Source: Chara braunii (taxonomy: Eukaryota; Streptophyta; Charophyceae; Charales; Characeae). Taken from it: a stretch of 20,000 nt of DNA. The stretch is from contig BFEA01000350.1 of the NCBI GenBank assembly GCA_003427395.1, positions 1,222,254-1,242,253 on the forward strand, written 5' to 3'. The notes beneath the pieces were generated by a model that searched no databases, was not told where the DNA came from, and was given only the letters and a program-made list of their open reading frames with translations. Position 1 is the stretch's first letter; each line of letters starts with the position of its first letter. Made by a program: the position numbers and the translations under genes. Shown here in pieces: positions 8,544 to 16,059 of this stretch.

Positions 8544-9593
8544 ACAGCCCCCACGTGGGGCAAGCTAGTTGAGGAGTTCTGTTATCGATATGTCGGACAT
8601 CAGAGCTTCATTATCAGGATCAATGAGTCTGCTACATCGAGGCACATGCTGGTGATTACCTACTCGGTCAAGGAAGCAGGGAAGTGAGTGAAAGGCACCA
8701 CGTATGATATGATAGCAGACTACATATTTCGCAGGGAGAGCTATTGGAGGGATAATTCGTTACGTGTGGTGTTTCCTCGCGTTCCTTCAACACCAGGGGG
8801 CGTACTCTTTGACTTTGATCGGTGTAATCTCAAACCTCTCAGCGAGGCTTGCAGCAAGTGGAAGAGGCAGAAAGACAAGCGGATAAGGAGAGAGATAGTC
8901 AGATCGGGGATCCCAATCACAACTTGCGTACAGAGATCTGAGACGGATGAGTCTGACCAGGAGCCTTGCTGCGTGAGTGACATTGATCTTGGCGACTACT
9001 TCGACTGGGACACTCAAAGAGACCGAGTCTGTGGACAGTAGCAGGAGCTCTGGAGACTGGTAAGCAGCGACAGCGGAGAGCGGCTTTGAGGAGGATTGCG
9101 TATCTTCTTGCACGATACTTGCTCGAGGGTGATTGATTTCTATATGTCAGCCGAACCTAGGGCCGAGACGATTATTGGACCTCCCATAGGGGAAGGCCCT
9201 GTCCCGTACCTTGGGGATGGGTACAGCCATTTGGTTGGGACCAATTTTGCTATGCAGGCTTATCGAAAGCCTCTTTATGGAGATAGATTCCTTGAGGTTT
9301 CATATGTGTACATTGACCAGAGGGGACGGATCGAGATATTGATTGGAGCTACATGTGAGATTACCCTTGCAAAGGAGCTTTATCTCATGAGCGTTGCGAA
9401 CGAGGAGATGGCTAGGTGCATGGCGTACATTAGCAAGATCGATCCTTCATCACCCATGGATATCAGCTACGTGGTCCCAGAGTCGATAGCAACCAGGGTT
9501 CCCAATGACGAGGAGGATCAGTGTGTGCCAGACATGGAGTCTCAGACAGTCGAGCCCACTCACGAGAGGGTACCGCTTATCATTATTGATTGA
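8544..9593 (+). pseudogene. broken long ORF of unknown family, first of the accessory cluster
   Basis: One plus-strand frame is protein-like from 8544 to the TGA at 9591-9593, broken by TGA 8685-8687, TAG 9039-9041 and TGA 9087-9089, with no frameshift needed. The first part reads WGKLVEEFCYRYVGHQSFII, the middle YDMIADYIFRRESYW and LRVVFPRVPSTPGG, then a Lys/Arg-rich stretch and an acidic DIDLGDYFDWD. The last part has ETIIGPPIGEGPVPYLGDGY, LEVSYVYIDQRGRIEILIG and an acidic tail. All three stops fit C-to-T changes of CGA or CAG. I recognise no domain. The true start is unknown; no ATG lies close to 8544 in this frame. It sits between leader minisatellites and the four-copy family upstream of gag, in the same orientation. 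Confidence 0.5.
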
Positions 9594-10144
9594 GATTCCC
9601 TCCTTCTAGTCACTATGATGTATCATGACATTATTGTGATTTATTAGTGACTACAGTCCCTCAAATGGCTGCTCCCTTCATTCCCTGTGTACTACTCTTC
9701 AGTCTCGTGTCTTTGGTCATGCTCTTGCAGAGTCTGATTTCTGTTTTTTTCGTCCTCTAAGAGTCATTTGTTTTATGATGCATGTCATGTAATGTATGAA
9801 ATATTTTATACATGAGGCAATATGTTTATTTATCACTCCTTACCATAACAGGTTACACTCAAGGCTACTTGAAGGACTCCTGGATAATAGGGACTCTGGT
9901 GACCTTGAATCTAACCTTTATACGGGGTCAGGTGCAGGTGATAAAACCGAACGCCTCACTCTAAGCCGTGTCGCCGCTGGCAGGAGGGATATCCTTGACT
10001 ACTCGACTGTGTGACAAAGGCTGCTTGTGAATGCACTTCTATACAACTTCCTTAATACTCACAAAAAATCTTGCGTGACAGTCTGCCAGTCCACCAACCC
10101 ATTGTTTGACAAGTCCATAAGTCAGAAACCATATGATGACTTGA
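9594..10144 (+). other. spacer with one doubtful small ORF
   Basis: This is mostly AT-rich and non-coding. A 72-codon frame at 9796-10014 reads LHSRLLEGLLDNRDSGDLES and could be a remnant, but nothing supports it beyond openness. No promoter or RNA gene is recognised. Confidence 0.3.
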
Positions 10145-10533
10145 GAGTATAATGTCCTAGAAGCCCTAACTCGAGTCACCTGCGGTGGTGTCTTCCCTTA
10201 TATGTTTGTCAAATGCATTACTTGTGTAAAAAAATACGACGACTGTGTATGTGCTTGTCTCTAAATTCCTCGACACTGATGATTATGATATTCGACCCTA
10301 CGTCCTAGAAGGGGCTGATCGGGATTCGAGCTTCTTTACCAACTGGGATGTCATAGTGGAGTGTGTCAAAGTCGAGAGGGATCAGTTGAGACAGCAAGGG
10401 AAAGAGGCGAGTTGGAGCCTATTGCCTAGAGTCTACGAGAAGATTCTCACCCCGCCGGTGCCCAAAAAAATTCTACGATGGTAAGAACTGGCAGCCAATC
10501 ATCAATGCAGCACTGAGAAGGCAAACATGGTAA
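10145..10533 (+). pseudogene. GGVFPY/YDxR family protein, copy 1 (broken)
   Basis: This is the first of four tandem copies of an unrecognised protein of about 130-145 residues. The N-terminal part reads LEALTRVTCGGVFPY; after a break at an A7 run (10228-10234) it continues VYVLVSKFLDTDDYDIRPYV, then a Lys/Glu/Gln-rich helix-like part. A second break lies in the A7 run 10464-10470, after which the family's NWQPIINAALRRQTW ending is read in another frame to TAA 10531-10533. Each break is what one extra A would produce. An in-frame TGA at 10142-10144 precedes the copy, so the original start is lost or was ATGATG just upstream. The stop lies 7 nt before the ATG of copy 2. Function unknown. Confidence 0.6.
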
Positions 10534-10540
10534 GTAGTCA

Positions 10541-10936
10541 ATGTCAGCAGTAACGAAAGCGATAGAGGCACTGACTAGGATCACGGCTGGGGGTGTCTTC
10601 TCGTACATCATTGAGAGTTGTGTGACCTGTGAACACGACTCAGTGATTTTATACGTCCTTGTAGTCCGATTTCATGATACAAATGAGTATGATGTAAGGT
10701 CATATGTATCTACTGAGACAAGGAGAGGGATCGATTACGAGGCATGCTGGACAACCACAGCTGAGTACGTCCTGGACGAAAGGCTGTTGCTGAAACAACA
10801 AGGGAAGAAGGTGACATGGATTGTCCTGCCTAGAGAGTTTGAGAGATTCCCAAGTCCTCCTGTGCCTGCTAGCTTCTGCGACAGGAAGGACTGAGGACCA
10901 ATCCTCAACGCGGTACTAAGGGATCGAGTTTGGTGA
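10541..10936 (+). pseudogene. GGVFPY/YDxR family protein, copy 2 (one in-frame stop)
   Basis: It starts at ATG 10541 (MSAVTKAIEALTRITAGGVF) and is open to TGA 10892-10894. After that the same frame gives GPILNAVLRDRVW and a TGA at 10934-10936. In the other copies the position of the early TGA is the Trp of NW, so a TGG-to-TGA change is likely. Family landmarks are GGVFSY near residue 18, YVLVVRFHDTNEYDVRSYV in the middle, and FPSPPVPASF near the end. It has no signal peptide or membrane segment and looks like a small soluble alpha/beta protein, inferred from its alternating strand-like and helix-like segments. Only 3 nt (GCT) separate its final stop from the next ATG at 10940. Confidence 0.65.
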
Positions 10937-10939
10937 GCT

Positions 10940-11275
10940 ATGCCGATCGATGTCTACACCCCTGATGATGAAGATAGTTTCTGCTTTGAGGTCTATCTAG
11001 ACGAGCAGTGAGCAACTGTCATCGGGGCTGTGAGAGGATGCGACACTAGGCTAGGTAGGCACGACGAGATTCGCATGGTAGAGTACTACCTTGGGCTTAT
11101 GCGAGCGGCTGCTTTTAAAGCAATTACAGACCAGACTAAAATTAAACATTTGCTGGATTGCAAGAGTTCGGAGGGCAAGAGAGTGATGCTACATGCGAGA
11201 GACGAGACCATCTTATCTAGACAGTGTCCTGCGGACAGTCTGGCCGGGGACACTAGAGGCAGCCCAAGGCAATGA
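10940..11275 (+). pseudogene. unknown ORF between family copies 2 and 3 (one in-frame stop)
   Basis: The frame starts at ATG 10940 (MPIDVYTPDDEDSFCFEVYL) and runs to TGA 11273-11275, with one early TGA at 11009-11011. After it the protein reads VIGAVRGCDTRLGRHDEIRM, VEYYLGLMRAAAFKAITDQT and a charged C-terminus. It is not a member of the GGVFPY family and I recognise no domain. It starts 3 nt after copy 2 in the same frame, and its stop overlaps the next start in an ATGA (11272-11275). Such packing suggests translation by reinitiation, or that these ORFs derive from one longer polyprotein. The VEYY helix vaguely recalls EEYYQ on the minus strand near 1370, which is too weak to claim homology. 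Confidence 0.5.
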
Positions 11276-11646
11276 TACTGGAGTGTGAAAACTCTATGTC
11301 AATTGCGACTGTGATCATTAGTAGAGGACAATTAGATAAAGTGACTGAAGCAGACAACCCCTTCGAGATAGTGAGGTATGACGTCTGTATACATTCATCT
11401 CTCAATGAAAGACCCCCTAGTTTTATGACTACAGATAGTTTCACTGACAGGAGAGAATGGACACCTCTTCCGGGAGCTATTACTGCAGTTGGCAAGGCAA
11501 GGGAGGATGATCTAGTCATAGGACTAGAGTATCTGTTTCTTAACACAAGCCTCAGTTCGAAGTTCGAGACGGGACATCTTCTGAATTTTCCTCGTCAAAC
11601 AATGGAAGAGGACTTATTATGGCTGAGGCGCATGCTAGTTTTCTAG
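11272..11646 (+). CDS. unknown 124-residue ORF
   Basis: An intact frame from ATG 11272 to TAG 11644-11646 reads as ordinary protein (MSIATVIISRGQLDKVTEAD, IHSSLNERPPSFMTTDSFTD, EDDLVIGLEYLFLNTSLSSK). No domain is recognised, and there is no signal peptide or membrane helix. Its start overlaps the upstream stop by ATGA, and its end overlaps the start of family copy 3 (ATG 11619) by 28 nt in another frame. Being open while its neighbours are broken may be chance at this length. The N-terminal strand pattern and the position between two family copies hint at an origin as a structural partner, but nothing proves it. Confidence 0.45.
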   Translation: MILECENSMSIATVIISRGQLDKVTEADNPFEIVRYDVCIHSSLNERPPSFMTTDSFTDRREWTPLPGAITAVGKAREDDLVIGLEYLFLNTSLSSKFETGHLLNFPRQTMEEDLLWLRRMLVF

Positions 11647-12139
11647 GAAGTAAGCATATTTGGGAGAAGGTTGAAGGAGGGGCGCTGCCTGATAATAATT
11701 CTTCGGTCATCTCATGCTTAATGAGGGATTTAGAGACCTTCACGGTAGGAGGGGTATTTCCTTATGAGATTGAGAGATACACTGATTTAGCCATACCTGA
11801 AGCAGAAGAGAAAGTGTATGTGTTAGTAACTCGCTTCCTAGAGACCGATGAATATGACGTGCGTGTATACACTCCAGTGACTAGGAAGATTTGGTGGCGG
11901 TATATTGGGTGTCACAAATGGGCACTCATCTACGTCAGCAAATACAGGGACGAACTCAAGAAGGAAGGTAAGAAAGTTACCAGGAGTGTAGAGCCTACCG
12001 AGTATGAGAATTTTCCAAGTCCTCCAATTTCAAATAGCTTCGTCAATGGTGAGAACTGGGAGTCGATCCTTAATACTGTTTTTTAAGAGATAGGAAGTGG
12101 AGCAGTGTCAACATTGACGATTCAGGTTGGAAGACTTAG
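11619..12139 (+). pseudogene. GGVFPY/YDxR family protein, copy 3 (3' frameshift)
   Basis: The longest copy starts at ATG 11619 and has a 27- to 30-residue N-terminal extension before the family core. The core has FTVGGVFPYEIERYTDLAIP, KVYVLVTRFLETDEYDVRVY, a Trp-rich segment (WWRYIGCHKWALIY), a Lys-rich helix (YRDELKKEGKKVTR), FPSPPISNSF and NWESILNTVF, ending at TAA 12084-12086. The family ending (LRDRKW) is found just downstream in another frame, reaching TAG 12137-12139. The break is in the T6 run 12079-12084; a run two bases shorter would align exactly with copies 1, 2 and 4. Since the core is complete, the protein could still fold. The short 3' change may be a real variant end. Confidence 0.62.
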
Positions 12140-12167
12140 TAGGCACTGGATGAGGTTAGACGGATCG

Positions 12168-12196
<29 letters not shown>
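12168..12196 (+). repeat. 29-bp poly(A) tract
   Basis: There are 29 uninterrupted A between family copies 3 and 4, 19 nt upstream of the copy 4 start codon. It could be the scar of a retroposed transcript, a slippage-expanded A-rich leader, or an assembly-inflated run. Confidence 0.9.
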
Positions 12197-12198
<2 letters not shown>

Positions 12199-12215
12199 AT
12201 GGGGATCGCTAGGCA

Positions 12216-12650
12216 ATGTCTGGTTACTATCCGACAATCACGACAGCACTAGACGCCCTAGTTCCTTTTACCAGTGGAGGAGTTTTTCCTTACAAGGTAG
12301 AGTGTTGTGTATCCCTGGAGGAGAGGCATGCCCCCGGAAAGACATACATCCTTGTAGTGAAGTTCCTCGACACCGGTGAGTATGATATCCGATCGTATGT
12401 CTCTTTATTGAGGGAGAAAAAAACAGATCGTGAGTCTCTTCGAAGCTGGATTAGTAATTTAGTTGACCAAGAAAAGAAGGAATTAGAAAAAAAAGGGATA
12501 AGAGTAGTTAGTGACTTAACACCGATTGTGTTTGATAGGTTTCCCGAGCCCCATCTACCAGAGCGCTTTACTGACGCCAGAAACTGGAAACCAATTTTAA
12601 ACGCAATCCTAAGAGAGAAAAGGTTCAGGAAGAAGTGGGAGCTTAGCTAG
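12216..12650 (+). CDS. GGVFPY/YDxR family protein, copy 4 (intact)
   Basis: This is the only copy that is open from start to end: ATG 12216 to TAG 12648-12650, 144 residues. Core landmarks are LDALVPFTSGGVFPYKVECC, TYILVVKFLDTGEYDIRSYV, a charged helix (LVDQEKKELEKKGIRVV), FPEPHLPERF and NWKPILNAILREKRF with a basic end. It is probably a soluble nucleic-acid or protein-binding protein judging only by its basic tail; the family is unknown to me. Gag-like sequence begins in another frame within its last codons (frame open from 12613), so it abuts or overlaps gag. In the ancestral element a -1/+1 shift or reinitiation may have joined them. The 29-A tract lies just upstream. Confidence 0.65.
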   Translation: MSGYYPTITTALDALVPFTSGGVFPYKVECCVSLEERHAPGKTYILVVKFLDTGEYDIRSYVSLLREKKTDRESLRSWISNLVDQEKKELEKKGIRVVSDLTPIVFDRFPEPHLPERFTDARNWKPILNAILREKRFRKKWELS

Positions 12651-14164
12651 TAAGCTAGACAGGATAGTCAGAGGACCGAACGCACGGCGTAGCCGTGCTA
12701 CTTCCTCTGCTAGGGATGGAGAAGTGACCACTACCGCGGTTCTTCGAGAGATGTTGAACCGAATAGAGGCCATGAAGACTGGGATGGATACTATGAATGT
12801 CCGTTTAGACCTTCCAAGAGCTAAGGCACCTCCACAAAACATACCCTGCTTTGATGAAACTACGGTTAGGGAGTTTCTGTAATACTATGATGTCTTCGGT
12901 ATGAGCCATGGTTGGTCAGATAAACAGAAGTTGAAAGCTCTGCTAGCGTATGTTGAACCTAAGATGAGGGTGTCGGTAGCAAAAACGACACAAGGGCTGA
13001 CAACATAAACGGACGTAAGACAAAATGTGCTAGAAGAGTACGTCAAGTATGACGTCCCAACAACCATGCAAAATTTGTTGGATGTATGACGCTCCAAGTA
13101 TGCTACCCTCGATCAATTCCTTGAGGATTTTGAGAGGGTTGCGCGGAGAGTACTCTTCCTATACGAGACTCAAAAATGTCATGTCCTACTAACTAACTTC
13201 ACGGAGGATGAACGGAAAAGTGTGGTAAGTATGGTAGTCTTTGGAACCGATGAAAGCAATCAGTATTGCAAGAGAGGGAAATGTTGAGGCAGCTACGGGA
13301 GGAAACATGAAGGCCGAGGAGATCCTTGGTCTTCTCGTTAAGCTTGGTTGCTTCGAGAAGTTAACCCTTCCTGCGCCAGCAACTCAATTTCTAGTTATGC
13401 TCGAAGAAGAAAAAGAGGGAAAAAAGAAGGACAAGCAAAAGGAAGAGACTGAGAGTGAGAGCGAAAGTAGTGATGATGAAAACGTTAGGCGAAGGAGAAA
13501 AGAGAGACAAAAGAAGAAGCGTGATCGACATTGGAAGAAAGATAATAAGAACCGAGATTGACAAACGAGAGATGGCCCCCTCCGATGTTATTATTGTGAC
13601 CAGGAAGGCCATACTCTAACCCGGTGTCCAACGTTAGAGAAAGAACTTGGAGAAGGGATTGTCAAGAAAAACGTTAATGAGCACATCTGTGGTGCCAATT
13701 GGAAAAAGGTAGATTTTCGAGTCAAAGGTGGGATGCGAGCAGTAATCCTAGAAAAGGCTAAGGTCAATAAGGATAAAAAGAAAAAGGTTAGGGTTAATGT
13801 TATCACCTTTGATGGTATGCTACCCCCGGAGATAGTGGTCCAAGACGACAATCCTGGAAACCAAAATCTGAATGTATCCCATATCAGTCAGAGAGAGGTT
13901 GAAGAGAAAGAGCGGGAGAAGACTCAAAGAGAGCTAGACCAGCTGATTGATGTGACCAAGGACCTAGTGAAGGAAGGAATAGGAAAGGAATCTATCGGGA
14001 AAAAAAGGAAAGTGGTATTGAGATCCGAGGCCGATGAGGGTGTCTCGATAGATGAAGTAGTAAAGAAACTACTTGAAGAAACCGAGATCACCCTATCCTG
14101 GAAGGAGGCGGTAGCCTTGGTGTCAAAATTTAGAGAAGAGATAAAAAAGATGGTTGAAAGGTGA
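12613..14164 (+). pseudogene. gag: decayed Ty3/Gypsy gag with CCHC zinc knuckle
   Basis: Gag forms the virus-like particle that packages element RNA. The first part (12613 to about 13230) reads AVLREMLNRIEAMKTGMDTM, a coiled-coil-like start, then the capsid-like IPCFDETTVREFL, KLKALLAYVEPKMR and TLDQFLEDFERVARRVLFLY. It has stops at TAA 12880, TAA 13006 and TGA 13087. Near 13230 the frame shifts by one, and the second part runs to 14164 with a TGA at 13559. It holds a Ser/Glu and Arg/Lys-rich linker and the zinc knuckle CYYCDQEGHTLTRC (13586-13627), a complete C-x2-C-x4-H-x4-C set. A Lys/Glu-rich tail follows. The TGA at 14162-14164 separates it from the protease in the same frame. The order and domains match Ty3/Gypsy elements, and the gene is dead as written. 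Confidence 0.8.
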
Positions 14165-14911
14165 AAGGTAGAAATCAATAGCCTAAGACTCTTCCCTCAG
14201 CATGTGGAAAGAGCCCCGCCTGGTACCAAGATGAGGTTTGGTAACATGTCGTGCGGATACTTGAATATCTCCGTAAATGGCGTAAGAGTTAGAACCCTAG
14301 TGGACTCCGGGGCCGAAATGGTGCCTATGTCCTCGGCCACGATGACATCATGTGGGCTTGGAATAGATAGGAAAGTCAATCATCAGCTCTCCAATATAGT
14401 CGGATTCCTGTCTTTGGAAGGATTCATTGATGACATGCCAATCCGAATCGGGACTTTGCGGACCGAGATCCTGGGGTTTGTGGTTCCTAATTTTGACCAT
14501 GATTGCATTCTAGGAGCTCCTTTCCTACTTAGAATGAAGATTTGTGCGTTCTTTGGCCATGATGGGGCGGTTTGACTCTCTCTCCAGGATCCTATCACTG
14601 GTCAAGAACAGGCTTTTGTGATAAGTGATAGGCATCATCCTCGTCATCAGCGACATGTTAATTCTCTTAAGCATAGAGAATCTGACAAGTTGATTGAGGA
14701 AGTACGAGCAAAGCTAAACGAAAATGGAATAATAGACGAGGAAACAACGGTTATAGTAAATGATATCGAAAAGATGCTCAAGCTCCTCGATAAAGAGAAG
14801 GAGTTGAGCAACAAGAGAGAGATGGAAGGATTCAAGGATGTTGTGAGGGCGGCAAAAACTGGCACGATGCAACTCACCTTTTCTGCAACTAGGTCTTTTT
14901 TAGGAAAATAG
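14165..14911 (+). pseudogene. retropepsin-type aspartic protease and linker
   Basis: The protease cuts Gag-Pol into mature proteins. The frame continues from gag. The active-site loop is VRTLVDSGAEMVPM, with DSGA at 14303-14314, and the domain ends with CILGAPFLLRM, the usual second signature of retropepsins. The core (14204-14575, 123 residues) is complete and close to family length; one such chain forms half of a dimer. It is cut by TGA 14573-14575. Afterwards the same frame gives LSLQDPITGQEQAFVISDRH and a Lys/Glu-rich linker leading to pol, ending at TAG 14909-14911. That stop comes from a frame error in the T6 run 14896-14901 rather than from a point change. Gag, protease and RT lie in the canonical order. 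Confidence 0.75.
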
Positions 14912-14950
14912 TCACCGGCAACTAGGTCTTTTTTAGGAAAATAGTCACCG
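14885..14950 (+). repeat. exact 33-bp tandem duplication in pol
   Basis: Two identical 33-bp units, 14885-14917 and 14918-14950, each run from GCAACTAGG to GTCACCG and each contain a T6 run. Being identical in decayed DNA, the duplication is young or an assembly error. It inserts 11 codons without changing frame, but both copies carry the same T-run frame error. Confidence 0.9.
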
Positions 14951-14951
14951 G

Positions 14952-16059
14952 ATCCAAGAGGAAATATAAGCGGAAGGGCGTTAAGAAGAATCTGGTGGCA
15001 GTCCTGATAGAAAAAGACTACAATGAAACATTAGAAAAGGAAAGAAAGATAATTAAAAGATTACGAGAGGCTGCATTAAAAGGGGGGAAAATTACCCCAG
15101 AGAGGTTCAAGATAATGAAGATAGGAGCCGATGACTTCCTTTTACCGGTTGAGAAGGATTTCATATGTGAATTATGTCAGACGTACAGTGGTGCATTTTC
15201 CTTTAATGATGAGGGGAGGGGACGACTGGACGTTGATATAATCAAGATGGTCAAGATCTGGACCTTTCCTCACACGCCTTGGAATGATGGACCCACAAAA
15301 TATGCTCAGAAGGAAGAAAAAGAGGTAATGAAGTACATAAATCAGAAGATCAACTCCAACGTTGCAGAGCCAGCGGATGATGTTTATGTCAATCACTGGT
15401 TTTATTTTTGGAAGCCAGGTGGGGGTCTGCACTGAATACAAAATTTGCAAAAGTTGAATTCGATAACGGTTCGCGATGCAGGTAGCTTACCCAACGCAGA
15501 TCTATTGGCCGAGTCTTTTGCCGGAAGGAACATTTACTCCCTAATAGACTTATACTCTGGCTATGACCAGTTTCCCATAGATCCCACTAGCCGATCTATG
15601 ACCGCCATGCATACACCTAGAGGCCTCATACAAATATGTGTGGTGCCTCAAACGTGGACGAATGGGGTCACGGTTGTCCAGCGAGACATGCTGAAGGTCA
15701 TGAACGACATATGACCAGAGGCTACGTTCCCATACATTGATGACAATCCGGTTAAAGAACCGAATGAAAAGGATGAGACTTTGGTGGATGGTCGGGTCAG
15801 GCGGTTTGTGTGGGAACATGCGCAGGGAGTGACAAAAGTATTGGAAAGGTTGGCTAAGTACAACCTAACAGTCAGCGGACCGAAATCGTTATTATTTCAA
15901 AAGAATGTAACAATTTTAGGTTTTAGGTGTTTCCTAGAAGGGAGAAGTCCTGATCCGAAGAAGGTGGATAAAATCCTGAACTGGCATATGCCTTTAAAGA
16001 CGGTTGGAGAAGTAAGGAGCCTTCCAGGGGTCTGCAGCTTCTCGTGCTCGACAGCGTAA
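14952..16059 (+). pseudogene. pol: Ty3/Gypsy reverse transcriptase, 3'-truncated
   Basis: Reverse transcriptase copies element RNA into DNA. The frame opens after the duplication with a basic linker, reaches the RT entry (WTFPHTPWNDGPTKYAQ, EVMKYINQKI), and is cut by TGA 15433-15435 and TGA 15712-15714. Then come VRDAGSLPNADLLAESFAG, palm motif A LIDLYSGYDQFP (Asp codon 15547-15549), motif B VVPQTWTNG and motif C YIDD (15733-15744). RRFVWEHAQGVTKVLERLA and VTILGFRCFLEGRSPDPKKV follow, then VGEVRSLPGVCSF. Motif B has Thr where PQG is usual, so activity would be doubtful even without stops. The catalytic Asp residues remain. Homology ends abruptly at about 16045 with TAA 16057-16059. No RNase H, integrase or chromodomain follows within the window. 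Confidence 0.85.

Noticed and set aside
13391-15450. Minus-strand Ser/Leu/Phe-rich frames opposite gag and pol
   Set aside because: They are the antisense shadow of Lys/Glu/Asp-rich plus-strand coding sequence.
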